Shown: one piece after another, positions 43,907 to 52,445 of the stretch
Numbering within the stretch: the stretch's first letter is position 1
How the letters are laid out: each line of letters begins with the position of its first letter
From: Deltaproteobacteria bacterium
GTDB lineage: Bacteria; Myxococcota_A; Polyangia; Nannocystales; Nannocystaceae
Length of the DNA: 64,000 nucleotides
NCBI GenBank assembly: GCA_016709225.1
Contig: JADJEE010000001.1
Span: 3,162,001 to 3,226,000 of the forward strand
Reading direction: 5' to 3'
Notes under the pieces: generated by a model
What the model was told of the DNA's origin: nothing
The model's input: only the letters and a program-made list of their open reading frames with translations
The model's database searches: none
Position numbers and translations under genes: made by a program

Positions 43907-45378
43907 AACCCGCCTGTGCCCACTACGACGTCGTGATCATCGGTGCCGGCCTCGCCGGCTGTGCCACCGCCCGTGCACTCGTGCGCGCCGACGGTGCCCA
44001 TCGTCGCCGCATCCTCCTGGTCGATCGCTACCCGGGCGTGCACCCGCGCTTCTCCGGCGAGTGGATCCATCCCCGCGGCGCGCAGGTGCTCGACGATCTC
44101 GGCCTGCACGCGCCGCTGGTCGCGGCCGGCGCGATCGAGGTCGACGGCTTCGCGGTGTTCGAGCACGCCGACGCCAGCTACGTCGATCTCGCCTACGCCA
44201 ACGTCACCCACGAGCGCCCGCAGGGCCTCTCGGTGCACCACAAGGTGCTGGTGCGGACGCTCCGCAAGGAGATCGCGAAGGACCCCATCGAGTTCATCGA
44301 GGGCCTGACTGCGTGCGAGCTGCGGCGCGACGGCGAAGGCCGCATCTGTGGCGTGGTGTTCGAGGACAACGGCGGGCAGACCTGCGAGGTCGCGTGCGAC
44401 CTCGTCGTCGCCGCCGACGGCAAGGGCAGCTCCACGCGCAAGCTCGCCGGCATCGCCGATGCGCGCGAGACCATCGGCTTCACCGCCGGTGTCGAGGTGC
44501 GCGGCGCCAAGCTCCCCGCGCCCAACTACGCGCACGTGATGCTCGGCGCGTGGGGACCGGTGCTGGCCTATCCGATCCTCCGCGAGGCCGACGGCACCGT
44601 GGTGACGCGGTTGACCTTCGACCTGCCGCGCGAGCTGCCGGTCAAGGGCGAGGCCATCAAGCAGTACCTGCTGCGCGCGTTCGTGCCGTTCATCCCCGCG
44701 CCGCTGTCGGGCCAGGTCGCGCAGGCGATCCTCGCGCGCAAGGGCCCGCTCGAGATGGCGCCGACCGTCGATCTGCCGGCCCCGCGCGCGGTCATGCCGG
44801 GACTCGCCCTGGTCGGTGACGCCGCCGGTTGCTCGCACCCGATCACCGCCAGCGGCATGACGATGTGCCTGCGTGACGCCGAGACGCTCGGCGAGCAGGC
44901 CAAGCGGCGCGAGCACGCACCGCTCGGCGAGGCCTGGCTCGACGACGCTGCGCTGCGACGCTACCGCAGCGAGCACGATCGCTACGTGCCCACGCGGCAG
45001 GCCCTGGCCAACGCGATCTACGAGGCGTTTCGCGGCGAGACCGCGGGCGCACGCGCGATCCGTCTGGCGCTGTTCGACTACTGGCACTCCGGCGAGACCG
45101 CGCGTCGACGTTCGATGGCGCTGCTGTCGTGCGCCGAGCGACGGCCGTCGGTGTTCCTCTCCGAGTACCTGCGCGCCGCCGGCCATGCGCTCGGTGTGAG
45201 CCTCTCGCCCAAGCACGCCTCGCACTATCCGGTCGCGGATCGCCTGCGACAGGCCCGCGGCGCGGCCCTGCTCGCGCGCGACAAGCTCGGCCTGGTCGCC
45301 AACGTCGTGTGGGCACAGGTTCGCCCCGGCTGGTACCAGCGCGGCTGGATCCGCGAGGTCGTGCGCAGCGGGCCGTAG
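43903..45378 (+). CDS. Squalene-epoxidase-like FAD monooxygenase
   Basis: 491 residues; the ATG overlaps the cyclase stop (ATGA). The N-terminal dinucleotide fold is VVIIGAGLAGCATA; FSGEWIHPRGAQVLDDLGL near residue 50 parallels GEFLQPGGYHVLKDLGL of squalene epoxidase; LSVHHKVLVRTLRKE, EFIEGL, the GD motif LVGDAAGCSHPITASGMTM near 303, and the C-terminal helical region (ALANAIYEAFRG) follow the same enzyme in order. Squalene epoxidase makes 2,3-oxidosqualene with FAD, NADPH and O2, the entry to sterols. Pairing with a cyclase-fold protein supports a triterpenoid role. A related flavoprotein such as a polyprenyl hydroxylase or reductase is not excluded. Confidence 0.8.
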   Translation: MKPACAHYDVVIIGAGLAGCATARALVRADGAHRRRILLVDRYPGVHPRFSGEWIHPRGAQVLDDLGLHAPLVAAGAIEVDGFAVFEHADASYVDLAYANVTHERPQGLSVHHKVLVRTLRKEIAKDPIEFIEGLTACELRRDGEGRICGVVFEDNGGQTCEVACDLVVAADGKGSSTRKLAGIADARETIGFTAGVEVRGAKLPAPNYAHVMLGAWGPVLAYPILREADGTVVTRLTFDLPRELPVKGEAIKQYLLRAFVPFIPAPLSGQVAQAILARKGPLEMAPTVDLPAPRAVMPGLALVGDAAGCSHPITASGMTMCLRDAETLGEQAKRREHAPLGEAWLDDAALRRYRSEHDRYVPTRQALANAIYEAFRGETAGARAIRLALFDYWHSGETARRRSMALLSCAERRPSVFLSEYLRAAGHALGVSLSPKHASHYPVADRLRQARGAALLARDKLGLVANVVWAQVRPGWYQRGWIREVVRSGP

Positions 45379-45463
45379 CGCCCCGCGACCGCGGGCGACG
45401 AAGGGCCGTCGCCGACGCGCCCAGGCCGCGCCGGCCCCCGCCAGCGCCCGCCCCGACGCCCCC

Positions 45464-45493
45464 TTGGTCAGCGGCGAGCGGGACTGCTAGGCT
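45464..45493 (+). promoter_or_regulatory. Candidate promoter (TTGGTC-18-TAGGCT), probably leaderless
   Basis: TTGGTC (45464-45469) and TAGGCT (45488-45493) are separated by 18 bp. The GTG start of the response regulator is 9 bp further on, leaving no room for a ribosome-binding site, so a leaderless message is expected. Confidence 0.5.
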
Positions 45494-45502
45494 TGCCCAA
45501 CT

Positions 45503-46804
45503 GTGGGCGCGCGCGTGCTGGTCGTCGATGACGATCCGTGGATCCTCCGGATGGTCAGCGCCACCCTGGAGAAGAAGAGCTACGTCGTCGACACGGCGCG
45601 CGAGGGTCGACAGGCGCTCGAGCGCGCCCGCGCGGTTCGACCCGACGTGATCATCTCCGACGTGATGATGCCGGTGATGGACGGTTGGACCTTCGTGCAG
45701 CAGCTGCGCACGATCCCCGCGCTCGCGACCGTGCCCGTGATCTTCTTGACCGCGCTCGGCAAGGACGAGGCGCGTCTGCGCGAGCTCGGGCTCTCACCCG
45801 ACGACTACCTCGCGAAGCCGTTTCGCTTCTCCGATCTCGAGAAGCGCGTCGCTTCGGCGCTCGCCAACCATCAAGGCAACGGCAGCTACCCGGCGACCGG
45901 CAGCGGCACCTACCCCAGCGTGCCGCCCACCAACGGCGGCCACGAGCTGACGCCGCAGCCCCACGCGCCGGTCGGCGGCGCGCCACCACGCGAGGGCGCG
46001 GCCCCCTACCCGCCGTATCCGTATCCGCCGCCGCAGGGCTATCCCGCACCACAGCCACCGCCGGGCTATCCGCCGCAGCCGTATCCGCCCTACCCCGGAT
46101 TCCCGCAGGGCGCCGGGTACCCGTATCCGCCGGGCTACCCCGCACCGCCGCCGGGCTATCCCCCGCCGCAGGCGGCCCCCGGCTATCCCCCGCCCGTGCC
46201 GCCGTACTACCCGCCGCAGGCGCCTGCGCCCGCCGCTGCGCCTCCGCAACCGCAGGCACCCGCCGCGGCGCCACCACCTGTGGCCCCCCAACCGCGTGCC
46301 ACCCCCGTGCCGCAACACCCCGGCAGTCACGCGCAGACCCAGGCCGCGCCGACCGGGCCACAGCCCGGCATTGCGCCGGCGGGTCCACGCCTCGGGCCAC
46401 CGGCGATCGAGCAGCCCGGCCATCTCACGCCCTCGGGCTCGTTCCCCGCGCAGCGTCGCACCACCGCGATGAGTGGTCGGCTCGAGCAGCTGGGTCTGTC
46501 GAGCCTGCTCGTGATGATGGAGATGGAGCGCAAGGACGGCGTCATCACCCTCAAGGAGCTCGAGTCCGGCGAGATCGGTCGCATCTTCCTGCGTACCGGC
46601 CAGGTCGTGAGCGCGCGGGTCGACGCGCGCGGTGAGCTCGATGGACGCGCGTCGGTCTACACGATGCTGACGTGGCGCGCCGGCGCGTTCTCCTTCAATG
46701 CGATGGAGGTCGACATGGAAGACACCGTGCAGGCCACCACCACCCACCTGCTGATGGAAGGCGCGCGTCTGATCGACGAGGCCAACCGCGGCGGCGCGTT
46801 CTAG
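45503..46804 (+). CDS. Response regulator with Pro-rich linker and C-terminal PATAN/DUF4388 domain
   Basis: 433 residues from a GTG at 45503. The receiver domain (1-120) has the acidic pocket D9-D11, phosphoacceptor D53 in IISDVMMPVMDG, T83 and K105 in LAKPF. A linker of about 190 residues is dominated by Pro, Tyr, Ala and Gly (PPGYP, YPYPP units). The last 110 residues (MSGRLEQLGLSSLLVMMEMERKDG onward, broken after L) match the DUF4388/PATAN domain, which in myxobacterial regulators mediates protein interaction rather than DNA binding. It is likely a signalling output for motility, polarity or development. No kinase gene is adjacent. The next gene begins 4 bp later. Confidence 0.85.
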   Translation: MGARVLVVDDDPWILRMVSATLEKKSYVVDTAREGRQALERARAVRPDVIISDVMMPVMDGWTFVQQLRTIPALATVPVIFLTALGKDEARLRELGLSPDDYLAKPFRFSDLEKRVASALANHQGNGSYPATGSGTYPSVPPTNGGHELTPQPHAPVGGAPPREGAAPYPPYPYPPPQGYPAPQPPPGYPPQPYPPYPGFPQGAGYPYPPGYPAPPPGYPPPQAAPGYPPPVPPYYPPQAPAPAAAPPQPQAPAAAPPPVAPQPRATPVPQHPGSHAQTQAAPTGPQPGIAPAGPRLGPPAIEQPGHLTPSGSFPAQRRTTAMSGRLEQLGLSSLLVMMEMERKDGVITLKELESGEIGRIFLRTGQVVSARVDARGELDGRASVYTMLTWRAGAFSFNAMEVDMEDTVQATTTHLLMEGARLIDEANRGGAF

Positions 46805-46808
46805 ACCG

Positions 46809-47417
46809 ATGCCCGCGCCCGACGACAGCGACGCCACGCGACGCGCGATCGACCAGCTCGACGCTGCACCCGCCGCACCCGACGACGACCAGCTACGCGC
46901 GGCCCCGGCCCGCAAGCCACCGACGACCGGCGGGCTCGACGAGCTGCTCGACGCGCCCCCACCCGGCGCGCCCCCGGGAGGGCTCGATGGTTACCGCGCG
47001 GGCCGCTGGCTGCGCCTGGGCATGATCAGCGTCATCGTGACCGGCGTGCTCGCGACCGCGTGGTGGCTCGTCGACGATCGCAAGCAGCGCGACGCCGTCG
47101 ACGCCGCGCCCACGATGCCGAGCTACACGTTGTTGCCCGAGGTCGATCCCAGCGCCCGCGCACGGCGACTGGTGTGGTCCGAGGGGCCGGCGCGGCTGGG
47201 CCTGTCGCGGCAGGAGCCCGGCGTGGAGGAGATCGTGCTGCCCGATCGTCGACTCGTGCTCGCGCCCGGCCACGACATCGCGCAGGTCAAGCTCGAGGTG
47301 AAGGACGGAGCCACCGTCGCGCTCAAGGTGTTGGTGGGCGAGGTGGTTCAGCTGCCGCCGCTGCCCGAGGAGGCAGCGGCAGGATCGCCGCCAGCTCCGA
47401 CGGCCACGGCGCCGTGA
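46809..47417 (+). CDS. Single-TM protein with periplasmic beta-rich domain
   Basis: 202 residues from ATG 46809, 4 bp after the response regulator stop. An 85-residue Asp/Pro/Ala-rich cytoplasmic N terminus is followed by one membrane helix (MISVIVTGVLATAWWLV, near 75-92) and a C-terminal domain of about 90 residues that ends in a Pro/Ala tail. Its placement suggests it works with the response regulator. The last 95 bp overlap the convergent pseudouridine synthase gene. No family recognised. Confidence 0.6.
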   Translation: MPAPDDSDATRRAIDQLDAAPAAPDDDQLRAAPARKPPTTGGLDELLDAPPPGAPPGGLDGYRAGRWLRLGMISVIVTGVLATAWWLVDDRKQRDAVDAAPTMPSYTLLPEVDPSARARRLVWSEGPARLGLSRQEPGVEEIVLPDRRLVLAPGHDIAQVKLEVKDGATVALKVLVGEVVQLPPLPEEAAAGSPPAPTATAP

Positions 47418-48375
47418 AGCTCACCGTGCCGCCGTGCTCGGGGTGCGGCAGCGCCAGCGACCACGCGTGCAGGGCCTGGCGCGCGAGCCCGAGATCGCCG
47501 GCGAGGTCGTCCATCAGTCGTCCGTGATCGACGACATCGAGGAAGGCCTGCTCGTCGATGCCGTAGAGCTTGTCGCCGAGCACGGGGTGGCCGAGCTCCG
47601 CCAGATGCACGCGGATCTGGTGCTGGCGTCCGGTGCGTGGCCGTGCGCGCACCAGTGTGATGGGCTCGTCGCGGAAGCGACCGGCCGCGATCGGTTCGAC
47701 GTCGGTCCGCGCGATCATGCCGCCCTGGGCCAGCGCGCGCGGACCCATCTTGATGCGCACGCGCGAGTCGATCGCGGGGCCGAGCGGCACGTCGATGCGC
47801 GCCGCTGCGGTGAGTTCGCCGCGCACGAGTGCGAGGTACTGCTTGTCGACCTGCCGGCCCTGGAACGCGCGCTTGAGCGCGCTCGCGCTGCGACCGTGGC
47901 GACCGAACACGATCACGCCCGAGGTCTCGCGATCGAGGCGATGGGCCATCTCCCAGCCGTGGTCGGGGCCGAGCGCCGCGCGCAGCACCGCGGTCAGCGT
48001 GTGTCGGTGGTAGCGCGCGCTGGGGTGCACCGTGAGGCCCGCGGGCTTGTCGAGCACCAGCAGATCGTCGTCGCGGTGCAGCACGTCGGCGTGCATCGGC
48101 GCCGGTGGTTCCACCGGCGCAGGCCGACGTAACACCACCAACTGACCGAGGCGCACCCGTGTCCCAGCCCGCAGACTGGTCCCGGGGCGATCGGGCGACG
48201 ACACCGCACCGGCGGCAATGATCGACGCAATGCGTGTACGCGAGAGCCGCCGGATCCGCGCGGTGAGAAACCGATCGAGCCGGAAGCCATCGCAGTTCGC
48301 ATCGACCACCAGCGGGATGTCGATGAAGGCCGGCGGCGCGTCGGCTTGCTCGCTGCGGTATACTGCCTGGGTCAT
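47323..48375 (-). CDS. RluA-family pseudouridine synthase
   Basis: 350 residues from ATG 48375; a GTG at 48309 is an alternative. An S4 RNA-binding domain (RLDRFLTARIRRLSRTRI, near residues 25-45) precedes the catalytic domain with HRLDRETSG, where D148 is the catalytic Asp, and RTGRQHQIRVHL. It isomerises specific uridines in rRNA or tRNA; the target (RluC/D type or other) cannot be told. The proposed ATG shares the palindrome CATG with the divergent gene, so the two start codons overlap. The 3' end overlaps the convergent gene by 95 bp. Confidence 0.9.
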   Translation of the reverse strand: MTQAVYRSEQADAPPAFIDIPLVVDANCDGFRLDRFLTARIRRLSRTRIASIIAAGAVSSPDRPGTSLRAGTRVRLGQLVVLRRPAPVEPPAPMHADVLHRDDDLLVLDKPAGLTVHPSARYHRHTLTAVLRAALGPDHGWEMAHRLDRETSGVIVFGRHGRSASALKRAFQGRQVDKQYLALVRGELTAAARIDVPLGPAIDSRVRIKMGPRALAQGGMIARTDVEPIAAGRFRDEPITLVRARPRTGRQHQIRVHLAELGHPVLGDKLYGIDEQAFLDVVDHGRLMDDLAGDLGLARQALHAWSLALPHPEHGGTVSFTAPWPSELAAILPLPPRAAAAAEPPRPPTP

Positions 48376-48997
48376 GGATTCGAACGGGTTGGAATCGTCG
48401 AAGTCGGTGTCGTCTGCGGGCCCTGCGGCCAACGAGTCGAGCCGCCGCACGGGGCCCATCATCGCCGGTGCCGCGGTGGTGATTGCAATCGTCGTCGCGA
48501 TCATCGCCTGGCCGCGCTCGGATGACAGCCAGACGGGGGCCAAGCGCAAGGGCAACGCGGCCAGCCGCGCCGACGACGACAAGGGCACGGTCGCAGCCGC
48601 CAAGGGCCCTGCCGGCGGGGTCGCGCCGCGAGCCTACGACGAGGCCACACCGCCGTCGCGCTCGGGGCGGATCAACCCGGCGGTGCGCCTGCCGAGCCTG
48701 GGTATGGCGCCCGACACCACGCCGCGCGACGAGGGCCCGCCGACCTTCAAGTCGACCGCCGAGGAAATCGCCTGGTACGAGAAGAAGCTCGAGCAGGCCG
48801 AGAAGGCCCTCGAGGATCGCAAGACCTTCTACGACCGCCTGCCGGGGATGCGCGAGCGCATCGAGAAGGGCCCCGATCCCGCGCGCAACCTGCAGACCTT
48901 CGAGGGCCGCAAGAAGATCGTCGAGGAGAACTACGCCAAGGCACAGGCCGACGTGCTGGCGCTCGAGCGCAAGCTCGCCGAGCTGCGCGGCGCCTGA
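48374..48997 (+). CDS. Single-TM protein with coiled coil
   Basis: 207 residues from ATG 48374; a -10-like TATACT ends 9 bp upstream. A 30-residue Ser/Asn-rich N terminus is followed by one membrane helix (IIAGAAVVIAIVVAIIAWP), a Lys/Ala/Asp/Pro-rich linker, and a C-terminal segment of about 85 residues with high coiled-coil potential (EIAWYEKKLEQAEKALEDR and LALERKLAELR). The layout suggests a membrane-anchored periplasmic scaffold. No family recognised. Confidence 0.65.
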   Translation: MDSNGLESSKSVSSAGPAANESSRRTGPIIAGAAVVIAIVVAIIAWPRSDDSQTGAKRKGNAASRADDDKGTVAAAKGPAGGVAPRAYDEATPPSRSGRINPAVRLPSLGMAPDTTPRDEGPPTFKSTAEEIAWYEKKLEQAEKALEDRKTFYDRLPGMRERIEKGPDPARNLQTFEGRKKIVEENYAKAQADVLALERKLAELRGA

Positions 48998-49009
48998 CGC
49001 CGCTGCGCG

Positions 49010-49936
49010 TCACAGCCATAGCGGCAGCGGACGCGTCAACGCGATCGCGAACGCGAGCCCGCCTCGTTCGGCCGTCGTGGTGATGCGGGCGGCGACGGCG
49101 TGGAGCTCGACACCGCGGGCTTGGGCGCGCCGCAGCGCCCGCCCATAGGCCGGATCGACGTCGTCGGCCGGCGCGAAGGCATCGACGTCCTCCCGCATCA
49201 CCGCGAACACCACCGCGGCGCGCTGTCCTCGATCCACGACGCCCTCGAGGTCCTCGAGCTGTCGCTGTCCGCGGACGGTCGGCGCGTCCGGGAAGGCGCC
49301 CACGCGGACCCCCGCGCGATCGACCCGCAACGTGGTGGCCTTCACCTCGGTCCACACCGAGCGCGCGTCGCCGCCCCCTGTGTGCAGCAGCCCCGCGGTG
49401 CATCCGCGATCGTCGTCACTCCCGACGAGATCGATGCGGCTGCGACTGGCCCGCGGATCGCGGCCCCAGCTGGGCGGACCGTAGGCGAGCTCGCGATGCT
49501 GGTACGCGAAGCCGGCGAGGCCCGGCAGCACGCCGGCGACGATCGCCTGCTCCACCAGCGTCGGTGCGATGCCACTCTCGATCGCCACCCAGGCGGGCTC
49601 GGCTTGCGGGTCCGGCCGCGACTGCACCAGCACCCAGGTGTAGCGCAACGCCCGGCGCGGCGCGGCGCGGTCCTGCAGCACCACCGTCGCGCCCGGCTGC
49701 AGCAGCCCGGCCAGGCGTCCCGTATTCGGGCAGTGGGCGACCACGTGCGCACCTTCGGCTGTCGCGACGTCGGCGAAGAACCGCTTGCGGCGCGCCTGCA
49801 GCACGCCGAGCACGCCGCGACCGCACACGCCCACGGCGGCAGGCGGCACGCCCCCCCGTGCGACCGCTCGCGCGGCCTGCAGCGACGGGCGCGGTGCTCG
49901 GGTGGGTGGCTCGGGACCGCGGCGGCGGGCGGGCAT
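49010..49936 (-). CDS. sfsA: SfsA-family protein
   Basis: 308 residues from ATG 49936; typical SfsA is about 230-240, so this one has an N-terminal Arg/Pro-rich extension of 50 or more residues. The family core is clear: RRKRFFADV, VVAHCPNTGRLAGLLQPG, WVAIESGIAPTLVEQAI, SRIDLVGSD, VWTEVKATTL, FPDAPTVRGQRQLEDL and AVVFAVMREDVDAFAPADD. SfsA was named for sugar fermentation stimulation in E. coli; it has a nuclease-like fold, and its biochemical role is unsettled. A GTG lower in the frame may be the true start. Confidence 0.88.
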   Translation of the reverse strand: MPARRRGPEPPTRAPRPSLQAARAVARGGVPPAAVGVCGRGVLGVLQARRKRFFADVATAEGAHVVAHCPNTGRLAGLLQPGATVVLQDRAAPRRALRYTWVLVQSRPDPQAEPAWVAIESGIAPTLVEQAIVAGVLPGLAGFAYQHRELAYGPPSWGRDPRASRSRIDLVGSDDDRGCTAGLLHTGGGDARSVWTEVKATTLRVDRAGVRVGAFPDAPTVRGQRQLEDLEGVVDRGQRAAVVFAVMREDVDAFAPADDVDPAYGRALRRAQARGVELHAVAARITTTAERGGLAFAIALTRPLPLWL

Positions 49937-49975
49937 GGGCGGCCCGCAAGTGATATCGTGAACGCCCTCGCCGTG

Positions 49976-50551
49976 ATGGCCAGATTTCGCCGATTGCACC
50001 GATTCGTCGCCCGCACGGTGCCGCTTTGCGCGGGCACCCTCTTGGCCCTCGCGACCGTCGTCGCGGGCTGCGTCGATCCTCCGCACGCAAGCCGCGAGCG
50101 CCCGCGCGACGAAGATGCGCCGCCGGCCGCGACGCCCAAGCGCCAGGCCACCGCGCCCTCGAACGGCTTCGGCGACGCGATCGCATGGCGCGGCTTCGAC
50201 GAGGGCCTCGCGGAGTCGAAGGCCCAGGGCCTACCGATGCTGCTGGTCGTGCACGCGAGCTGGTGCCCGAAGTGCAAGGAGCTCAAGCCCAAGTTCTCCG
50301 AGCAGGAGCTGGTCGACCTGAGCGAGCGCTTCGTGATGGTGAATGTCGATCAGGACGAGGTCCCCGCCGCCAACGGCTTCGGGCCCGATGGCACCTACGT
50401 GCCGCGGGTGCTGGTGGTGAAGCCCGACGACGGTCGCCCCGATGCGGAGCTCGTCAACGAGCGTCGCAGTCGCACGGTCTACTACTACAGCCCGCAGGAC
50501 GATCTGGTGGGCACGATGAAGAAGGCGCTGTCCCGCTATGGCAAGACCTGA
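49976..50551 (+). CDS. Thioredoxin-fold lipoprotein (WCPKC)
   Basis: 191 residues from ATG 49976 (GTG 49973 and GTG 49959 are alternatives). The signal peptide ends ATVVAGC. After a Pro/Arg linker comes a thioredoxin-like domain with the active site WCPKC (C97 and C100) and the cis-Pro region TYVPRVLVVKP. It resembles the DsbD-gamma/thioredoxin-7 group, so a periplasmic disulphide reductase or isomerase is likely. It overlaps the next gene by 14 bp and starts a three-gene operon with an S55 protease and a propeller protein. Confidence 0.78.
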   Translation: MARFRRLHRFVARTVPLCAGTLLALATVVAGCVDPPHASRERPRDEDAPPAATPKRQATAPSNGFGDAIAWRGFDEGLAESKAQGLPMLLVVHASWCPKCKELKPKFSEQELVDLSERFVMVNVDQDEVPAANGFGPDGTYVPRVLVVKPDDGRPDAELVNERRSRTVYYYSPQDDLVGTMKKALSRYGKT

Positions 50552-52445
50552 TGGTTCGAATCGTGCGACGCCGCGCTGGCCGCTGCGGCTCGCGCTCGCG
50601 CTGTCGCTGGCGTCGGCGCTCGCGCTCCAGACCGGCGACGGCGAGGCGGTGGCCAAGCCCGCCAAGGGCAAGCGTGCCGCGGACGATGCCGGCGATGCGC
50701 TGCCGGTGTCTTCGATCAAGCCCGGCATGAAGGGCTACGCCGTGACGGTGTTCTCGGGCACCGGCACCGATCGCTTCGAGATCGAGGTCATCGACACCAT
50801 CGACAACTACCTGCCGCACCAGGACGCGGTGCTGTTCCGTGCCAACGATCCGCGGCTCGAGCACAGCGGCATCGTCGGCGGCATGTCGGGCAGCCCGATC
50901 TACATCGAGGGCAAGCTGGTCGGCGCGCTGTCGTACGGCTGGCGCTTCAACAAGGATCCAGTCGGCGCGCTCACGCCGATCTCGAACATGCTCGAGGTCG
51001 GCGCGCTGCCGTATCGACCCGACGTGCTGCCGCACCCGGCCGCCGGCGGGGCCCGCAAGGGCGCGGCCGCGTGGGCGGACGCGATGCTGGGCCTGCGCAC
51101 CGATCCGCTGCCGCCGCGACGGCGCCCGCAGGAGCTCGACCCCGCCGAGGGCCTGGTTCCGCTGACGGTGCCGCTGTCGGTGTCGGGGCTCGGCAACGGC
51201 GCCACGCGCATGCTGGTCGACAGCTTCGGTCTGCAGCCGGTGCGCGGCGGTGGTGCGGGCGGCCGCGCCGAGGACACCGCCAAGGCGGCGACACCCAAGA
51301 CGTGGAAGCCCGGCGACTCGGTCTCGGTGGTGCTCGTGCGCGGCGACAGCTCGGTCGCCGGCAACGGCACCGTGACCTGGGTCGGCCCCAAGGGCGACCG
51401 CCTGCTGGCGTTCGGTCACTCGATGTTCAACGACGGCCCCACCAACGTGCCCATCGCCGACGCGCGCGTGCACACGATCCTCAACAGCGTCGAGCGCTCG
51501 GTGAAGCTCTCGTCGCCCAAGACGATCCAGGGGCTGATGTACCAGGACCGACAGGCCGCGATCGCCCTGCGTACCGATCTGCGCGCGCCGATGATCCCGA
51601 TCTCGGCGCTGATCCAGGGCCCCGATCGCGACCTCCCGCCACGTCGCTACGACAACCAGGTCGCCGTGGGCGTGAACCTGACGCCCAACCTGGTGGCGGT
51701 CGTACTGGCCGAGGGCGTCGACGAGGCCGCACGCGACGCCACCGAGGTGGTCGTCAAGGTGAAGAGCCAGCTGTCGATCGAGACCTCGACGGGCCCGCGC
51801 GACGTCCAGCTCGACGAAGAGGTGTTCTTCCCGCAGGGCGTCATCGGCCGCACGCTCGCCAGCAGCCGCAGCATCGCACTGCTGGCCGCGGTGCTCGACA
51901 ACCCCTTCGAGGTCGGTGCGATCCGCAAGGTCTCGCACGAGGTCACGCTCGACTACGGTGCGCCGCTCGAGTCGATCGAGAGCCTGCGCCTGCGCGACGC
52001 CCAGGTGCGCGCCGGCGACGTCATCGAGCTCGAGCTGACCATGCGCTCGTACAAGGGCGAGGAGCGCACCCAGGTGCTGCCGCTGCGCGTGCCCGACGAC
52101 GCCGCCGGCGAGCAGATCCAGATCGAGATCGCCGGCGGCGACTACGTCCGCCCCTATCGCCCGCTGCCCGGCGACCTCGATGACCTCGTGACGACCATCG
52201 CGTCGAGCTACCCCTCGCGTGCGCTGGTGGCATCGATCTACCGCGAGCACGAGGGTCTCTCGACCAAGCACGGGCTGCTGCACGAGCTGCCCGACAGCGT
52301 GCTCGAGACCCTCGCCGATCAGAGCTCGACCCGCGACGCCGTGCGCTTCAAGCAGCTGGCGCGACGGGTCATCCCGACCAAGCACATCATCGAAGGCATC
52401 CACACCCTCCGCGTCGACGTGCTGGCGCCCGAATCCACCCGATGA
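50538..52445 (+). CDS. SpoIVB/S55-type serine peptidase domain protein
   Basis: 635 residues from ATG 50538, overlapping the thioredoxin gene. A signal peptide or anchor is followed near residue 62 by MKGYAVTVFSGTGTDRFEIEV and then by GGMSGSPIYIEGKLVGALSYG, with GMSGSP at 115-120 holding the nucleophile Ser of the S55 family. A later FGHSMFND (His 294) supplies the His-containing block. In B. subtilis SpoIVB the His block precedes GMSGSP; the reverse order is seen here, as in related proteins of acidobacteria and other phyla. The C-terminal 300 residues are beta-rich. It is probably a periplasmic protease or scaffold. The stop overlaps the next start (ATGA). Confidence 0.78.
   Translation: MARPDGSNRATPRWPLRLALALSLASALALQTGDGEAVAKPAKGKRAADDAGDALPVSSIKPGMKGYAVTVFSGTGTDRFEIEVIDTIDNYLPHQDAVLFRANDPRLEHSGIVGGMSGSPIYIEGKLVGALSYGWRFNKDPVGALTPISNMLEVGALPYRPDVLPHPAAGGARKGAAAWADAMLGLRTDPLPPRRRPQELDPAEGLVPLTVPLSVSGLGNGATRMLVDSFGLQPVRGGGAGGRAEDTAKAATPKTWKPGDSVSVVLVRGDSSVAGNGTVTWVGPKGDRLLAFGHSMFNDGPTNVPIADARVHTILNSVERSVKLSSPKTIQGLMYQDRQAAIALRTDLRAPMIPISALIQGPDRDLPPRRYDNQVAVGVNLTPNLVAVVLAEGVDEAARDATEVVVKVKSQLSIETSTGPRDVQLDEEVFFPQGVIGRTLASSRSIALLAAVLDNPFEVGAIRKVSHEVTLDYGAPLESIESLRLRDAQVRAGDVIELELTMRSYKGEERTQVLPLRVPDDAAGEQIQIEIAGGDYVRPYRPLPGDLDDLVTTIASSYPSRALVASIYREHEGLSTKHGLLHELPDSVLETLADQSSTRDAVRFKQLARRVIPTKHIIEGIHTLRVDVLAPESTR

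Noticed and set aside
33013..45378. A single triterpenoid gene cluster including the P450, UbiA protein and cyclase/epoxidase pair
   Set aside because: The P450 is 8 kb away on the other strand, separated by unrelated lipoprotein genes, and UbiA is 16 kb away. Only the cyclase/epoxidase pair is supported as a unit.
48359..48364. TATACT as a complete promoter for the coiled-coil protein
   Set aside because: The -10 match is good but no -35 at 16-18 bp was found. It is mentioned only as part of the leaderless pattern.
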